NCBI GenBank assembly: GCA_900539325.1
Contig: UQCC01000001.1
Location: 1-64,000, forward strand
Length of the DNA: 64,000 nucleotides
Reading direction: 5' to 3'
Source: an uncultured Eubacterium sp.
GTDB lineage: Bacteria; Bacillota; Clostridia; Oscillospirales; Acutalibacteraceae
Positions 24,360 to 32,900 of this stretch are shown here, piece by piece (positions within the stretch are counted from its first letter, which is position 1; every line of letters begins with the position of its first letter). The notes beneath the pieces are model-generated. The model was not told the origin of the DNA. It did not search any database and saw only the letters and a program-made list of their open reading frames with translations. Both the position numbers and the translations under genes were made by a program.

Positions 24360-25466
24360 ATGAAAATCAAAAATCCAGATGCAAAAAAAGAGAATTTTAT
24401 CGTTGCCGTTTCATCGGTTGTGTTGGTGGTGTTGTTACTCATCATATTCGGTTTGAGCGGAATCGAAAATTTCTTTTCACAACCGATTGTGTGGAAAGAA
24501 CCTGATTACATAACAATCACAGCAGCAAATTATGTGCCTGACAGTTATATAGAAAATTGTGGCAAGTTGAATTTTTTTATCACAAATGAATCACGCAATA
24601 ATATAAGTTCCTACAAATTTTTGGTGAATTTATATGGTGAGGAAGTTGTGATTTACTGCTCTAAAAATCTTGAACCGTATTCGGTTACCGATTTTAGTAT
24701 TGGAATTGCAAGCGATGAGGTAAAATACAAATCGTTGGATAGTAATGTTGTAAGTAAAGAAAATTTTGAAAAAATTAAAAATATAAAATGTGGAGATGTA
24801 GAATTTAAAACCTCTTACCTATTAACTACTGAAGGAAAGTATTTGATTAACAATAACGGTATTCAGCGAATTCTTGCAATATTTGTGCCATCATTGGTCT
24901 TGGGGCTTGTCGGTTTTCTCGAAATTATAAAAACAAAATGGCTTCGTATGTTTTTCAAATTCTGCGGTATGCCGGTCGTTGCCGTTTTTTCAATATTTAT
25001 GATTTGCGGTTATCTTGTTAATTCCGATCTTGCACCTCAAGTTACAAGCAATACTAACGCAAATTCTGCAAAGCAGAGATACAGAGAAGCATCAAACAAA
25101 AAGCGTGGTGCTATTGCACGAGGTGACAAGAATGCCGAAGCGCTTGCTCAAAAAGAAATGGACAAGGCTATGGCTGATATGATGAGAGAAAACGGAAGCG
25201 TATCAGCAGAAAGTGCACAAAAATTTAAGAATGCCGCTTCAAATTATGCAGGTGCAAGAATGAGCGGAACAAATGACACTTTGGCTTCGGCGACTCATAA
25301 CAGAGAGACAGCTTTTGCGGATATGATTTCGCCAAATAGTAATGCAAACAGAAAATTTAAGGAAGCATCAAATGCAAAGCGAGGCGCACATTCAAAAGAT
25401 TTAGAGGCTTCTGCACAAAAGAAAATGGATGACGCCTTGGCCGATATGCTCAGTGGTAAGGATTGA
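24360..25466 (+). CDS. Membrane protein with C-terminal coil repeats, unknown function
   Basis: 368 residues from ATG 24360, which has CGGAGG seven bases upstream; an ATG at 24315 lacks one. One hydrophobic helix near residues 12-34 (SSVVLVVLLLIIFGLSG) precedes a globular domain of about 140 residues with beta-type sequence. Two further hydrophobic segments follow (LAIFVPSLVLGLVGFLEII and VVAVFSIFMICGYLV). The last 130 residues are hydrophilic and repetitive: RYREASNKKRGAIARG...QKEMDKAMADM returns as KFKEASNAKRGAHSKD...QKKMDDALADM, with a partial copy between (KFKNAASNYAGARMSG). No family recognised. First gene of the island; the 293 bases between tRNA and this gene hold only the terminator and A/T-rich DNA. 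Confidence 0.75.
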   Translation: MKIKNPDAKKENFIVAVSSVVLVVLLLIIFGLSGIENFFSQPIVWKEPDYITITAANYVPDSYIENCGKLNFFITNESRNNISSYKFLVNLYGEEVVIYCSKNLEPYSVTDFSIGIASDEVKYKSLDSNVVSKENFEKIKNIKCGDVEFKTSYLLTTEGKYLINNNGIQRILAIFVPSLVLGLVGFLEIIKTKWLRMFFKFCGMPVVAVFSIFMICGYLVNSDLAPQVTSNTNANSAKQRYREASNKKRGAIARGDKNAEALAQKEMDKAMADMMRENGSVSAESAQKFKNAASNYAGARMSGTNDTLASATHNRETAFADMISPNSNANRKFKEASNAKRGAHSKDLEASAQKKMDDALADMLSGKD

Positions 25467-25517
25467 TGAATGTTGTAATTAACTATTTGGCTTGTTATAA
25501 TTGGGATGGTGATGAAA

Positions 25518-26162
25518 ATGTTTAAAGGTGTTTATGAAGGTAAAAATGCAAAACATCAAAGTAAAAGAATACTTATATTAGGAGAGTCGCATTATGATAA
25601 AGATGGGTATAATGATTTTACTACTGATTCAGTAGTTCAAAATTTTTATTCAAATCCAGGTGAAAAGAAATATCATTTTTTTCATAAAATTGCTAAATGC
25701 TTTTTTGAAAATGTAAAGGATATTGATGATGAATTTGAAAGTTTTTGGAATAATGTATATTTTGCAAACTATGTTGACGGATTGTGTGGTATAGGTGATT
25801 CAAAAGCAAAAATTTTAATTAAAAACAATAAAGAAAAATACAATAATGAATTATTTGAATTTATAAATGAAAATGAAATTGATATAGTATTTGTTTTCGG
25901 TAGAACGGTTTATAATAATCTGCCGAGTTGTTCCAAAAATAAAACAGCTGCTGAAAAACAACCTAATTTAGATAATGGCAATATTTTTGTGGGTAGTAGA
26001 AGAGATTTTATAAGTCATTGTGTTTATCTAAAAGGTGAACAACATAAAAATGTAAAAACAGTGCTAAAGAGAGATGTTCACATTTATGGACTTCGTCACC
26101 CCTCGGCACAATGTGGTTTTAATGTTGAGAATTATAAACCATATTTGAAAAATTTAATCTAA
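25518..26162 (+). CDS. Uracil-DNA-glycosylase-fold protein
   Basis: 214 residues from ATG 25518 (GGTGA upstream; ATGs at 25506 and 25512 also possible). RILILGESHYDKDGY near residue 17 and the C-terminal GLRHPSAQCGFNVENYKPYL match the first and last motifs of the uracil-DNA glycosylase superfamily (ligand loop GE.., and HPS loop). The middle (FWNNVYFANYV, IDIVFVFGRTVYNNL) fits the central strand region. The family includes glycosylases and members with no shown base excision. A role in removing or sensing damaged or foreign DNA is possible, but only inferred. Very A/T-rich, followed by its own terminator. Confidence 0.6.
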   Translation: MFKGVYEGKNAKHQSKRILILGESHYDKDGYNDFTTDSVVQNFYSNPGEKKYHFFHKIAKCFFENVKDIDDEFESFWNNVYFANYVDGLCGIGDSKAKILIKNNKEKYNNELFEFINENEIDIVFVFGRTVYNNLPSCSKNKTAAEKQPNLDNGNIFVGSRRDFISHCVYLKGEQHKNVKTVLKRDVHIYGLRHPSAQCGFNVENYKPYLKNLI

Positions 26163-26167
26163 CACTT

Positions 26168-26202
26168 TAACACCGCAGTGAGAAATCATTGTGGTGTTTT
26201 AT
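26168..26202 (+). terminator. Terminator after the UDG-like gene
   Basis: AACACCGCAGTG pairs with CATTGTGGTGTT through two G-T pairs, followed by TTATT; six bases after the stop codon. Confidence 0.7.
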
Positions 26203-26260
26203 TATGCCCGAAATTCGGCACATAGCGTTTTATATAATCGCATCAAGAAAGGGTGATGAT

Positions 26261-26590
26261 ATGAAGCAAGGCGTGTTTTGGGTGATTGATAATAATCTGC
26301 TTGCAATTCCGTTTGACAAAAGTAAATATCCCGACGGCATTGCAAAATCGGGTGATACATATAATCACGAAAAACTGTGGAAATATGTTAAGCCACAAAA
26401 TTGCAACAAGCCGTATAATTACTATCCTCGTGGCAGGGTTGTTAAAGGAACTAAAAACAAAGCGATTATTTATATGAACCCAAATATATCAAACGAGTTT
26501 ATTTCAAGCATAAAAGAAGTGTTTGAAATTAAGGAAGAACCGATTGTCAAATTAGATTACAGCAAGCATTATAAATGCTTTTTAGATTAG
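26261..26590 (+). CDS. Unknown 109-residue protein
   Basis: Starts MKQGVFWVIDNNLLAIPFD at ATG 26261 behind AAAGGGTGAT; longer in-frame starts run through the terminator region. Conserved-looking core: DGIAKSGDTYNHEKLWKYV, YYPRGRVV and AIIYMNPNI, ending in HYKCFLD. Soluble, no Cys pairs, no signal. Proteins of this look are scattered through clostridial genomes, without known function as far as I know. Ten bases ahead of the next gene and likely in one operon with it through 29067. Confidence 0.65.
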   Translation: MKQGVFWVIDNNLLAIPFDKSKYPDGIAKSGDTYNHEKLWKYVKPQNCNKPYNYYPRGRVVKGTKNKAIIYMNPNISNEFISSIKEVFEIKEEPIVKLDYSKHYKCFLD

Positions 26591-26599
26591 GAGGATAAT

Positions 26600-27586
26600 A
26601 TGGATATTTTACAATTTATAAATTCAAAAGATATCAGAAATCATTTGAAAAAAATCAATTATCAATTCAATACTTTGGAGGCTGCATGGCTTATTTATCA
26701 TTCATATAACCATTCTGTTTATGAAAAATTCGATGCCTACGAAGAGCTTATGCAAGAATATCCCGATTGCAGAGTTAAAAAAAGATTGCACACTCCGGTG
26801 CAGGATAGCCTGTTTGAGTATCTGAAAAATTATATCAATGAGTACAAAAAAGCTATTGATGAATTCGAAACGCCGGGTGCAGTATATTCTATTGAAGTGA
26901 AGTATTTTGAGGGTACATTTGAATGTGAAGCAACTTATAATATTATGACAATATTTACCAATTTAGATGCTGTTAAACAGCAATGCAAAATTGAAATGGA
27001 CGACGAAGCCAAGGAAATAAAAAGTTTTGTGATAAGCAAGTATACACCTAAAAATGAAGCAAACAGTAGACATTATTATCCACAGAAAATGGTGTTTAAA
27101 GGTGCTGATTTAAAACTTTTTTCGATTGATTTTGATCCTGAATTCTGCTTTGATTTATTACAGGGGCTTTGGTTTGATTTTCCCACGCCGTTCAAAAGCG
27201 GTGATATTGTTTGGGATAAATATTATGCCAGTGAGCCTATGGTTATTTCAAATATCGGGTATAAAAATTTGAATAAAGAAAATTATGAATATTTAAAAGA
27301 AACTGGCGACGAAACGGATATGACTTGTGAATATTATGCCATAGATAACGGTATGTTATTTGATGACGATTTTTATAATTATATAGATTTGGAATATTAT
27401 CCTTATGAATTAACCGGTAAAGACAAGGCCTTACTTCCAATCAGTCGTTTTTTAAAAGGTGATATTGATATCGGCTTATGTTGTAATGCTTTTCATAACC
27501 TATCTTTAGCAGATTATATGGAAAAATCAATGCCGAAAGGATACACAGATGAAATTATGAAAGAGTTGGGGATAAAAAATGAATAA
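26600..27586 (+). CDS. Unknown protein, paralogue A of a tandem pair
   Basis: 328 residues, start behind AGGAGG. Acidic, soluble, rich in Tyr and Asp. It resembles the next gene product in overall plan: an N-terminal helical block (INYQFNTLEAAWLIYHSYN against TPYQIASLIFNSPYS), a middle beta region starting GAVYSIEVKYF against GVFSVTSRYD, then the shared stretch DFPTPFKSGDIVW against NVPTPFKVGDVVE. After that the two diverge. The C-terminus overlaps the next gene by eight bases. No catalytic motif seen; function unknown. Confidence 0.7.
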   Translation: MDILQFINSKDIRNHLKKINYQFNTLEAAWLIYHSYNHSVYEKFDAYEELMQEYPDCRVKKRLHTPVQDSLFEYLKNYINEYKKAIDEFETPGAVYSIEVKYFEGTFECEATYNIMTIFTNLDAVKQQCKIEMDDEAKEIKSFVISKYTPKNEANSRHYYPQKMVFKGADLKLFSIDFDPEFCFDLLQGLWFDFPTPFKSGDIVWDKYYASEPMVISNIGYKNLNKENYEYLKETGDETDMTCEYYAIDNGMLFDDDFYNYIDLEYYPYELTGKDKALLPISRFLKGDIDIGLCCNAFHNLSLADYMEKSMPKGYTDEIMKELGIKNE

Positions 27587-28544
27587 TACATACAAAAAAT
27601 ACATTGACGAGTTTATGCCGTCTGATGAAATGCAAAACTACTTAAAAACGCAAGAACTTACGCCGTATCAAATAGCGTCACTGATATTTAATTCTCCGTA
27701 TTCTATTGACCAAAAGAAAAATGCTTTTGATTCACTGCTTGGTGAAACTGACAATAGCGAACTAAAAACGCTTTGTTCAAACTGTATTGAGGATATTGAC
27801 AAGGCATATGAACTGCTGAATGCAGACGGGGTTTTCAGCGTTACAAGCAGATATGATACCGGTTATTGCCCACAACTTATAAATGAAGGACTGTTTTCAA
27901 ACTATAAAGATGTGAAAGAGTTTATAGCGTCCGACATAAAGGAGTGCGAATATAAGGACTATGATTATTACGGTTATTTTGTTGAAAAATGGATAAAAAA
28001 CAGCGACGGTATACTCGAAAATGTTATTACTTATTATGTAATTAAAAATGAAATTTGTTATTTTAAGTATTCGCCTTTAGGTGATTACTTAAAAGAATTT
28101 TTACACGACTTTGAGCCCAAAATTCGTAATTTTGAACTTAATGTTCCAACGCCTTTCAAAGTTGGCGATGTTGTTGAGTTTGACGGATATCCTTTTGCGA
28201 AAATAACATTCTCTCTTATTTTAAGTACAGGTGATAATCAAGATTGTTGCAGTCTTTGGAATCTTTATTGGGTAGGTCCGAGAACTTGGAAAACAGGCGC
28301 AGTCAAGCACGGAGACGTAGGTTATATATTACGAAATGATTTTATCGTTCCGCCGCTTTACTATGCAAAGAGATATGACGGAGTGTTGCCGTCAACATTT
28401 AAGATTTTTCATGAAATTAAACAGGCTTTCGGCGATGATGAACAAAAATATCATGACTTAGATTCAATTATTTCTGCAAGAGGAATAACCGAAGACGAAA
28501 TACGAAATTTTATAAATTCAGAGGTGGATAATGGAAAACTTTAA
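27579..28544 (+). CDS. Unknown protein, paralogue B of a tandem pair
   Basis: 321 residues; ATG overlaps the end of paralogue A and its own end overlaps the DnaB-like gene by 14 bases, so the three are translated together. Shares the PTPFK-GD-V segment and order of blocks with paralogue A but at low identity. Ends with a helical tail (SIISARGITEDEIRNFINS). No membrane segment. Tight coupling to an ATPase core suggests the pair works with it, perhaps as substrate- or target-binding parts; that is inference. Confidence 0.7.
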   Translation: MNNTYKKYIDEFMPSDEMQNYLKTQELTPYQIASLIFNSPYSIDQKKNAFDSLLGETDNSELKTLCSNCIEDIDKAYELLNADGVFSVTSRYDTGYCPQLINEGLFSNYKDVKEFIASDIKECEYKDYDYYGYFVEKWIKNSDGILENVITYYVIKNEICYFKYSPLGDYLKEFLHDFEPKIRNFELNVPTPFKVGDVVEFDGYPFAKITFSLILSTGDNQDCCSLWNLYWVGPRTWKTGAVKHGDVGYILRNDFIVPPLYYAKRYDGVLPSTFKIFHEIKQAFGDDEQKYHDLDSIISARGITEDEIRNFINSEVDNGKL

Positions 28545-29067
28545 CATAGAACTTTTTGTAAACGATTTAGAAAGCGAAGTGGGTTTAATGTTAGTCGGCG
28601 GTCGTCCCGGTGTAGGCAAAACAACATTTTTGTTGAATGTGACAGCTCAAATGCTTAGGCGTAATAAAAATGTGTTTTTTGTTTCATTGGAATTGGACGA
28701 AGAAAGTATAAAAAATTATCTGCTTTCAACAGGACTTAATGATCAAGACAGTTTAAGCAAATTGACAATTTATGATAAGCCTAACTTTAATATTGATGAT
28801 TTATCTGATGATGAAACAGTTGTCAATTCAGATTTAATCGTTATTGATTACTTGAATTTAATCGGCTATGCAAATGATAAAAGTCTTGATTATATAGTCA
28901 AGCAATTGAAAAACATTTCAAATCATAAAAATATAAATATCATTGCCACAACTCAATTATCAAAAAGCAATGATAAAAGCAGAATTCCTACCGAATCTGA
29001 TTTTATGATCAGCGAAGATGTATTTCCAAAATATGTTGACAATAGTATTTTGCTATATGAAAAATAA
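28531..29067 (+). CDS. Stand-alone DnaB/RecA-type ATPase core
   Basis: 178 residues only. Walker A is GGRPGVGKTTFLLNVTAQML near residues 23-42, with FVSLELDEESIKNYLLST next, Walker B LIVIDYLNLIGYA near 108 and IIATTQLSKSND as sensor segment, all as in the C-terminal ATPase domain of DnaB helicases. The N-terminal primase-binding domain and linker helix of DnaB are absent and the DNA-binding loop region is short. It may act as an accessory ATPase or loader rather than a replicative helicase. Overlaps paralogue B by 14 bases. Confidence 0.8.
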   Translation: MENFNIELFVNDLESEVGLMLVGGRPGVGKTTFLLNVTAQMLRRNKNVFFVSLELDEESIKNYLLSTGLNDQDSLSKLTIYDKPNFNIDDLSDDETVVNSDLIVIDYLNLIGYANDKSLDYIVKQLKNISNHKNINIIATTQLSKSNDKSRIPTESDFMISEDVFPKYVDNSILLYEK

Positions 29068-29095
29068 ATTTTATTTAATAATAAGGAGATTAAAA

Positions 29096-29542
29096 ATGAA
29101 AAAGATTTTATCAATAGTTATCGGCATAATTTTAGTTGCAACAGTATTTGCAGCTTGTTCAAAAGAAGTAAACACCGACGCAACAGCAACAACCGATAAA
29201 TCAACAACTGTTCAAAGTGACTCAAGTACCGAAATTAACACAATAACCACAACAGAGTCAACAACTCAAAGCACATCACAGGCTACATATAAAAAGAATG
29301 TGATTATGTCATTCAATGCTGTTCATGGTGCTGTTATTTACGACCAAAGCTATGATTTGAACGGTTACCTTGAAAGCTGTCAGTTTCATAAAAAGTGCGA
29401 AGCGTGCGGCTATGTAAGCAACAGTAACGGTCAAGCCAGTGGAAATCTGTCAACCTCATATCATTGTACGCAGTGCGGAAATAATCAGGATGTTGAAATT
29501 GTGGCGAATTTTGAATGTGTTGAAGTGCCGTATGATAATTAA
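29096..29542 (+). CDS. Small lipoprotein with a zinc-ribbon-like end
   Basis: 148 residues from ATG 29096 (AAGGAG upstream). Signal peptide MKKILSIVIGIILVATVFAAC ends in the lipobox VFAAC, so Lgt and signal peptidase II should anchor it by Cys21. A Thr/Ser-rich linker of about 45 residues follows. The last 60 residues hold CEACGYVS and CTQCGN, four cysteines in two CxxC pairs typical of a zinc ribbon. Surface-exposed, function unknown. Its end overlaps the next gene by 11 bases. Confidence 0.8.
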   Translation: MKKILSIVIGIILVATVFAACSKEVNTDATATTDKSTTVQSDSSTEINTITTTESTTQSTSQATYKKNVIMSFNAVHGAVIYDQSYDLNGYLESCQFHKKCEACGYVSNSNGQASGNLSTSYHCTQCGNNQDVEIVANFECVEVPYDN

Positions 29543-29969
29543 AATATTCAGTCGACAGCAGGTTGTTAAGCAAAGTTATACGGATTTTGACGGCAGTAAA
29601 ATTATCATATCAATAAGCGACCCGTTTGAGGAAAAAGCAAAGTTCAATAGGAATAATATTTCTATCAAAAGTGTGCTTTATTTGTCGTTTTATGATATTG
29701 ACGAAAAAACAAAAAGCATCTTCGGCGGCTACGATTTTATGTCGCCGATTGATGCTGTTTTGATTAGAGATTTTGTTTTGAAATGGGAAAATTATGTGGA
29801 TGAAATTTGGGTGCAATGTGAAATGGGCATATCCTGTTCTGCCGGCATCGCCGCCGCAATATCGGAACACTTTGAACTTGATTCAACCTATATTCTGAAC
29901 AATAAGAAATATATCCCTAATATGCTGTGCTACAATTTAACAAAAGAAGCGTTTAGCAAAAAGGAGTGA
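29532..29969 (+). CDS. Protein-tyrosine/dual-specificity phosphatase-like protein lacking the catalytic Arg
   Basis: 145 residues from ATG 29532, which overlaps the lipoprotein gene. The P-loop segment is VQCEMGISCSAGIAAAISEH near residue 97; the phosphatase pattern is C-x5-R, and here the Arg place is Cys (CEMGISC). The ending IPNMLCYNLTKEAF matches a group of small clostridial phosphatase-like proteins that normally keep CxxGxSRS. The fold is likely kept but phosphate binding should be impaired, so it may be a pseudo-phosphatase that binds phospho-targets. Whether the change is real or a base error cannot be told here. Confidence 0.65.
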   Translation: MIIKIFSRQQVVKQSYTDFDGSKIIISISDPFEEKAKFNRNNISIKSVLYLSFYDIDEKTKSIFGGYDFMSPIDAVLIRDFVLKWENYVDEIWVQCEMGISCSAGIAAAISEHFELDSTYILNNKKYIPNMLCYNLTKEAFSKKE

Positions 29970-29996
29970 AATCAATTTGATTTCACTCCTTTTTTT
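29961..29996. terminator. Bidirectional terminator between the phosphatase-like gene and the helicase
   Basis: Perfect stem of about 14 bp (core GGAGTGAAATCAA with its complement) and T-runs on both strands; it overlaps the end of the plus-strand gene (stop TGA 29967-29969) and reaches the last two bases of the minus-strand helicase gene. Confidence 0.9.
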
Positions 29997-32900
29997 ATGC
30001 GCTGTATAAATTTAGTTTACTTTCGATTTCTGCTAATTCGGTTTTCAAAGCTTGTATTTTCTGTGCGTATTCAGGTTTTACTTTATGATTTTCTATACTG
30101 ATTCTTCTTTCAGTCAATTTTTGCAAGACTTCTTCATCCTTTTTAATTTGTTTGTCAAATTTAGAAAAGAAATGATTTAACCTGATTGCGTTACCTGACG
30201 GACTATTTGAAACTTCAAAAGTGTATCTTGTGTTTAATCTTTCAACTATTAAATAAGGCTTTTTCTCACTTTGTTTATCAGGTGTATAAATACCGAAATC
30301 ATAAATCCAAAATTTATTGCTTGAATAAATAAAATCATTAGTCATTGTTTTGTTATATTTTTTGCAGGTGTTTTCAATTAGTTTAGATAAATCTTTAATA
30401 TATTCGCCGTTTTTTCTTGTATTTGAAAGGCGCTCCTCTTGTTTGCTTATTTTAACTTTGAGTTCATCATATTCAATTTTCAAATTCCTTTCATTTTCAT
30501 TTCCTTTTGAACTTACAATAAGTAAATTTTTGAGTTCGTTTTCTTTTTCTGCTTTTTCTTTCATAAGAGGATTTGCAAGTGCCAAAGCCTTTACTTCGGC
30601 ATAGGATAATACATTTTCCTCAAGGTCCTCAATACTTTTTTGATATGTACTTCCGCTTAAAAATTGCGAAATGAAATTTTGTTTTGTTTCGAGAATTTGC
30701 CAAGAATATGAATCAAAGCTGCCTTCGGCTATGTAGCGGTATATAAATACATCTTTATTTTCATTGCCGTTTCTTAAAATTCTGCCCTCACGCTGTACCA
30801 TATCGGCAGGTCGCCAAGGCACATCAAGATGATGGACGGCTTTAAGTTTAGTTTGCACATTAGCACCGATTCCGAGCTTAAAGGTAGAACCGATAAGGAC
30901 TCGCACTTTACTCGAATTTACCTGTTCATAAAGTTTCAGTTTTCTTGTTTCAGTTTGATATGAATGAACAAAGGCTATTTCTTTTTCGTCGATTCCTTTG
31001 GTGATAAGCAATTCCTTAATTTTGTTATACACATCAAAATTAAAACTTTTGGGTGTTGAATAATCGCAAAATATCAACTGTGAAGTGTTGGGGTATTTAT
31101 TATATATCTGAAAAACATTTTCTGCACAGTTAAAGACTTTAGAAGTTTGATTGTATGATTGCTTTTTTCCGACTAAAGTTAAATCAAGCGCGGCTTTTCT
31201 GCCGTCAGTACTGACCTTTAGCATATTATCGTACGCTCTATCTACTATTTTTGCCCTGATAAGCTCTGTTCTTTCGCAAAGTGAAAGCATATAATCTTTA
31301 AGTGGTTTGTTCTTTTTAATAACTACATCTGTGTACCCGTTAAAAGTAGGCAATCCTTTAGGCTCTACGGCGTGAAAAAAGGCTATTGAAGAAAACATTT
31401 TGGAAAGTTCTTTAAGATTGAAAAATTTTGCAAATCGCCTAATCATTCTGAATTTAGATGTATCAACATCAATTTCGCAAATAACCTCAGGTGCGGCAAA
31501 TGTTTTTACCCAATTATCAAATATGTCAAGTTTTAGCTCGTGCATTTTATCTCTTTGAAGATACATTTGCATAGCATATGCGTCAGATATTGAATTACAT
31601 AGCGGAGTACCTGTTGCAAAAACTGCTCCTCTGCCTCCGTTTTGCTCTTGAACACATAAAACCTTGCTTTGCATTTCCAAACACTTTTGAGAGCCGGTAG
31701 TATTGATTCCTGTTAAATCTCTCATTTTAGTTTTAATTGGAATGTTTTTGTAATTGTGTGCCTCGTCAAGAAAAATTGTGCCTATTTCCAAATCATCAAA
31801 GCAAATGTTTCTTATGGGCTTTTTGTCCATACTTGCTATTAGTTTGGCGGCAAGATTCCTTATTCTGTCTGCTTCTTTTCTTCTGTTTACCTGTTCAAAG
31901 GAATAAAGGTTGTAATTATTAACGGCAAGATTTAACTCCTCTATACTGTCTATCATTTGCTTATTTATGTAATCACAAGACAGCGGTATCATTTCAAAAC
32001 AACTATATGCCATAATTATACCGTCATAATCGCCGTCACGAATTTGTGAAAGTACTTTTTCACGAAGTAGGGGCTTAAATGTTTTTGAATCTACTGTTAA
32101 AACCTTAGCTTTAGGGTAAAGCGTTGTAAACATTTTTTCCCATTGTCCCACAATATTATTGGGGACAACAAAAAGGTTTTTCCTTGACAAGCCTTCCTGA
32201 CGCATTTTCATTGCAGCGGCTATCATAATATATGTTTTTCCTGCACCGACATCTAATGCAAGTAAAGTATTTTTTTCTGTAATTATCTTTTTTATCGCAT
32301 TTTTTTGGTAATCAAAAAGTTCAATTTCGTCAGCAAGTTCGGGAAATTCAAGTGTGCTGCCGTCATATTTTCTTTTTTCAAATTCGCCGAAAGAATTATT
32401 GTATGCTTCCTCTACTTCCCAAATTCTGTCCTCACTTTGCCATATCCACTTTTTAAATTCTTCGTTGATTTTTCTTTGCTTTTCAAGTGCCAAAGTGGTT
32501 TCAAGTTCATTAGGAATGCCCTCTACATATACTTTTAGCGGTCTTAAATTTAGACTTGCTTCAATTATTCTAAGTGCATTACATAACGCTGTGCCGTATT
32601 CCATTGTTATGCGTAAATTGTCACAAAATATGTTTTTATCGGGTATGTTCCAGTTTGCCGTGACATCATCATATTTCACAAAGCAAATTGCAGAATTTTT
32701 AACTTCTTTGCCTGTGATAATGTAGTGAATAAATTCTTCAATAATAGTTTTTGAAATCCATGGTGCTCCGAGCCGTGCCTCTATATCGGTATATTTAATC
32801 TTGTGAGGTTTTCTCTCTTTTGGTGCTTTTTTATAAATTGAATTTTTCTCTTCCTTTAATTCCTGTGCCTTTTTGTATAAATTTATCCACTCGTCAAGTG

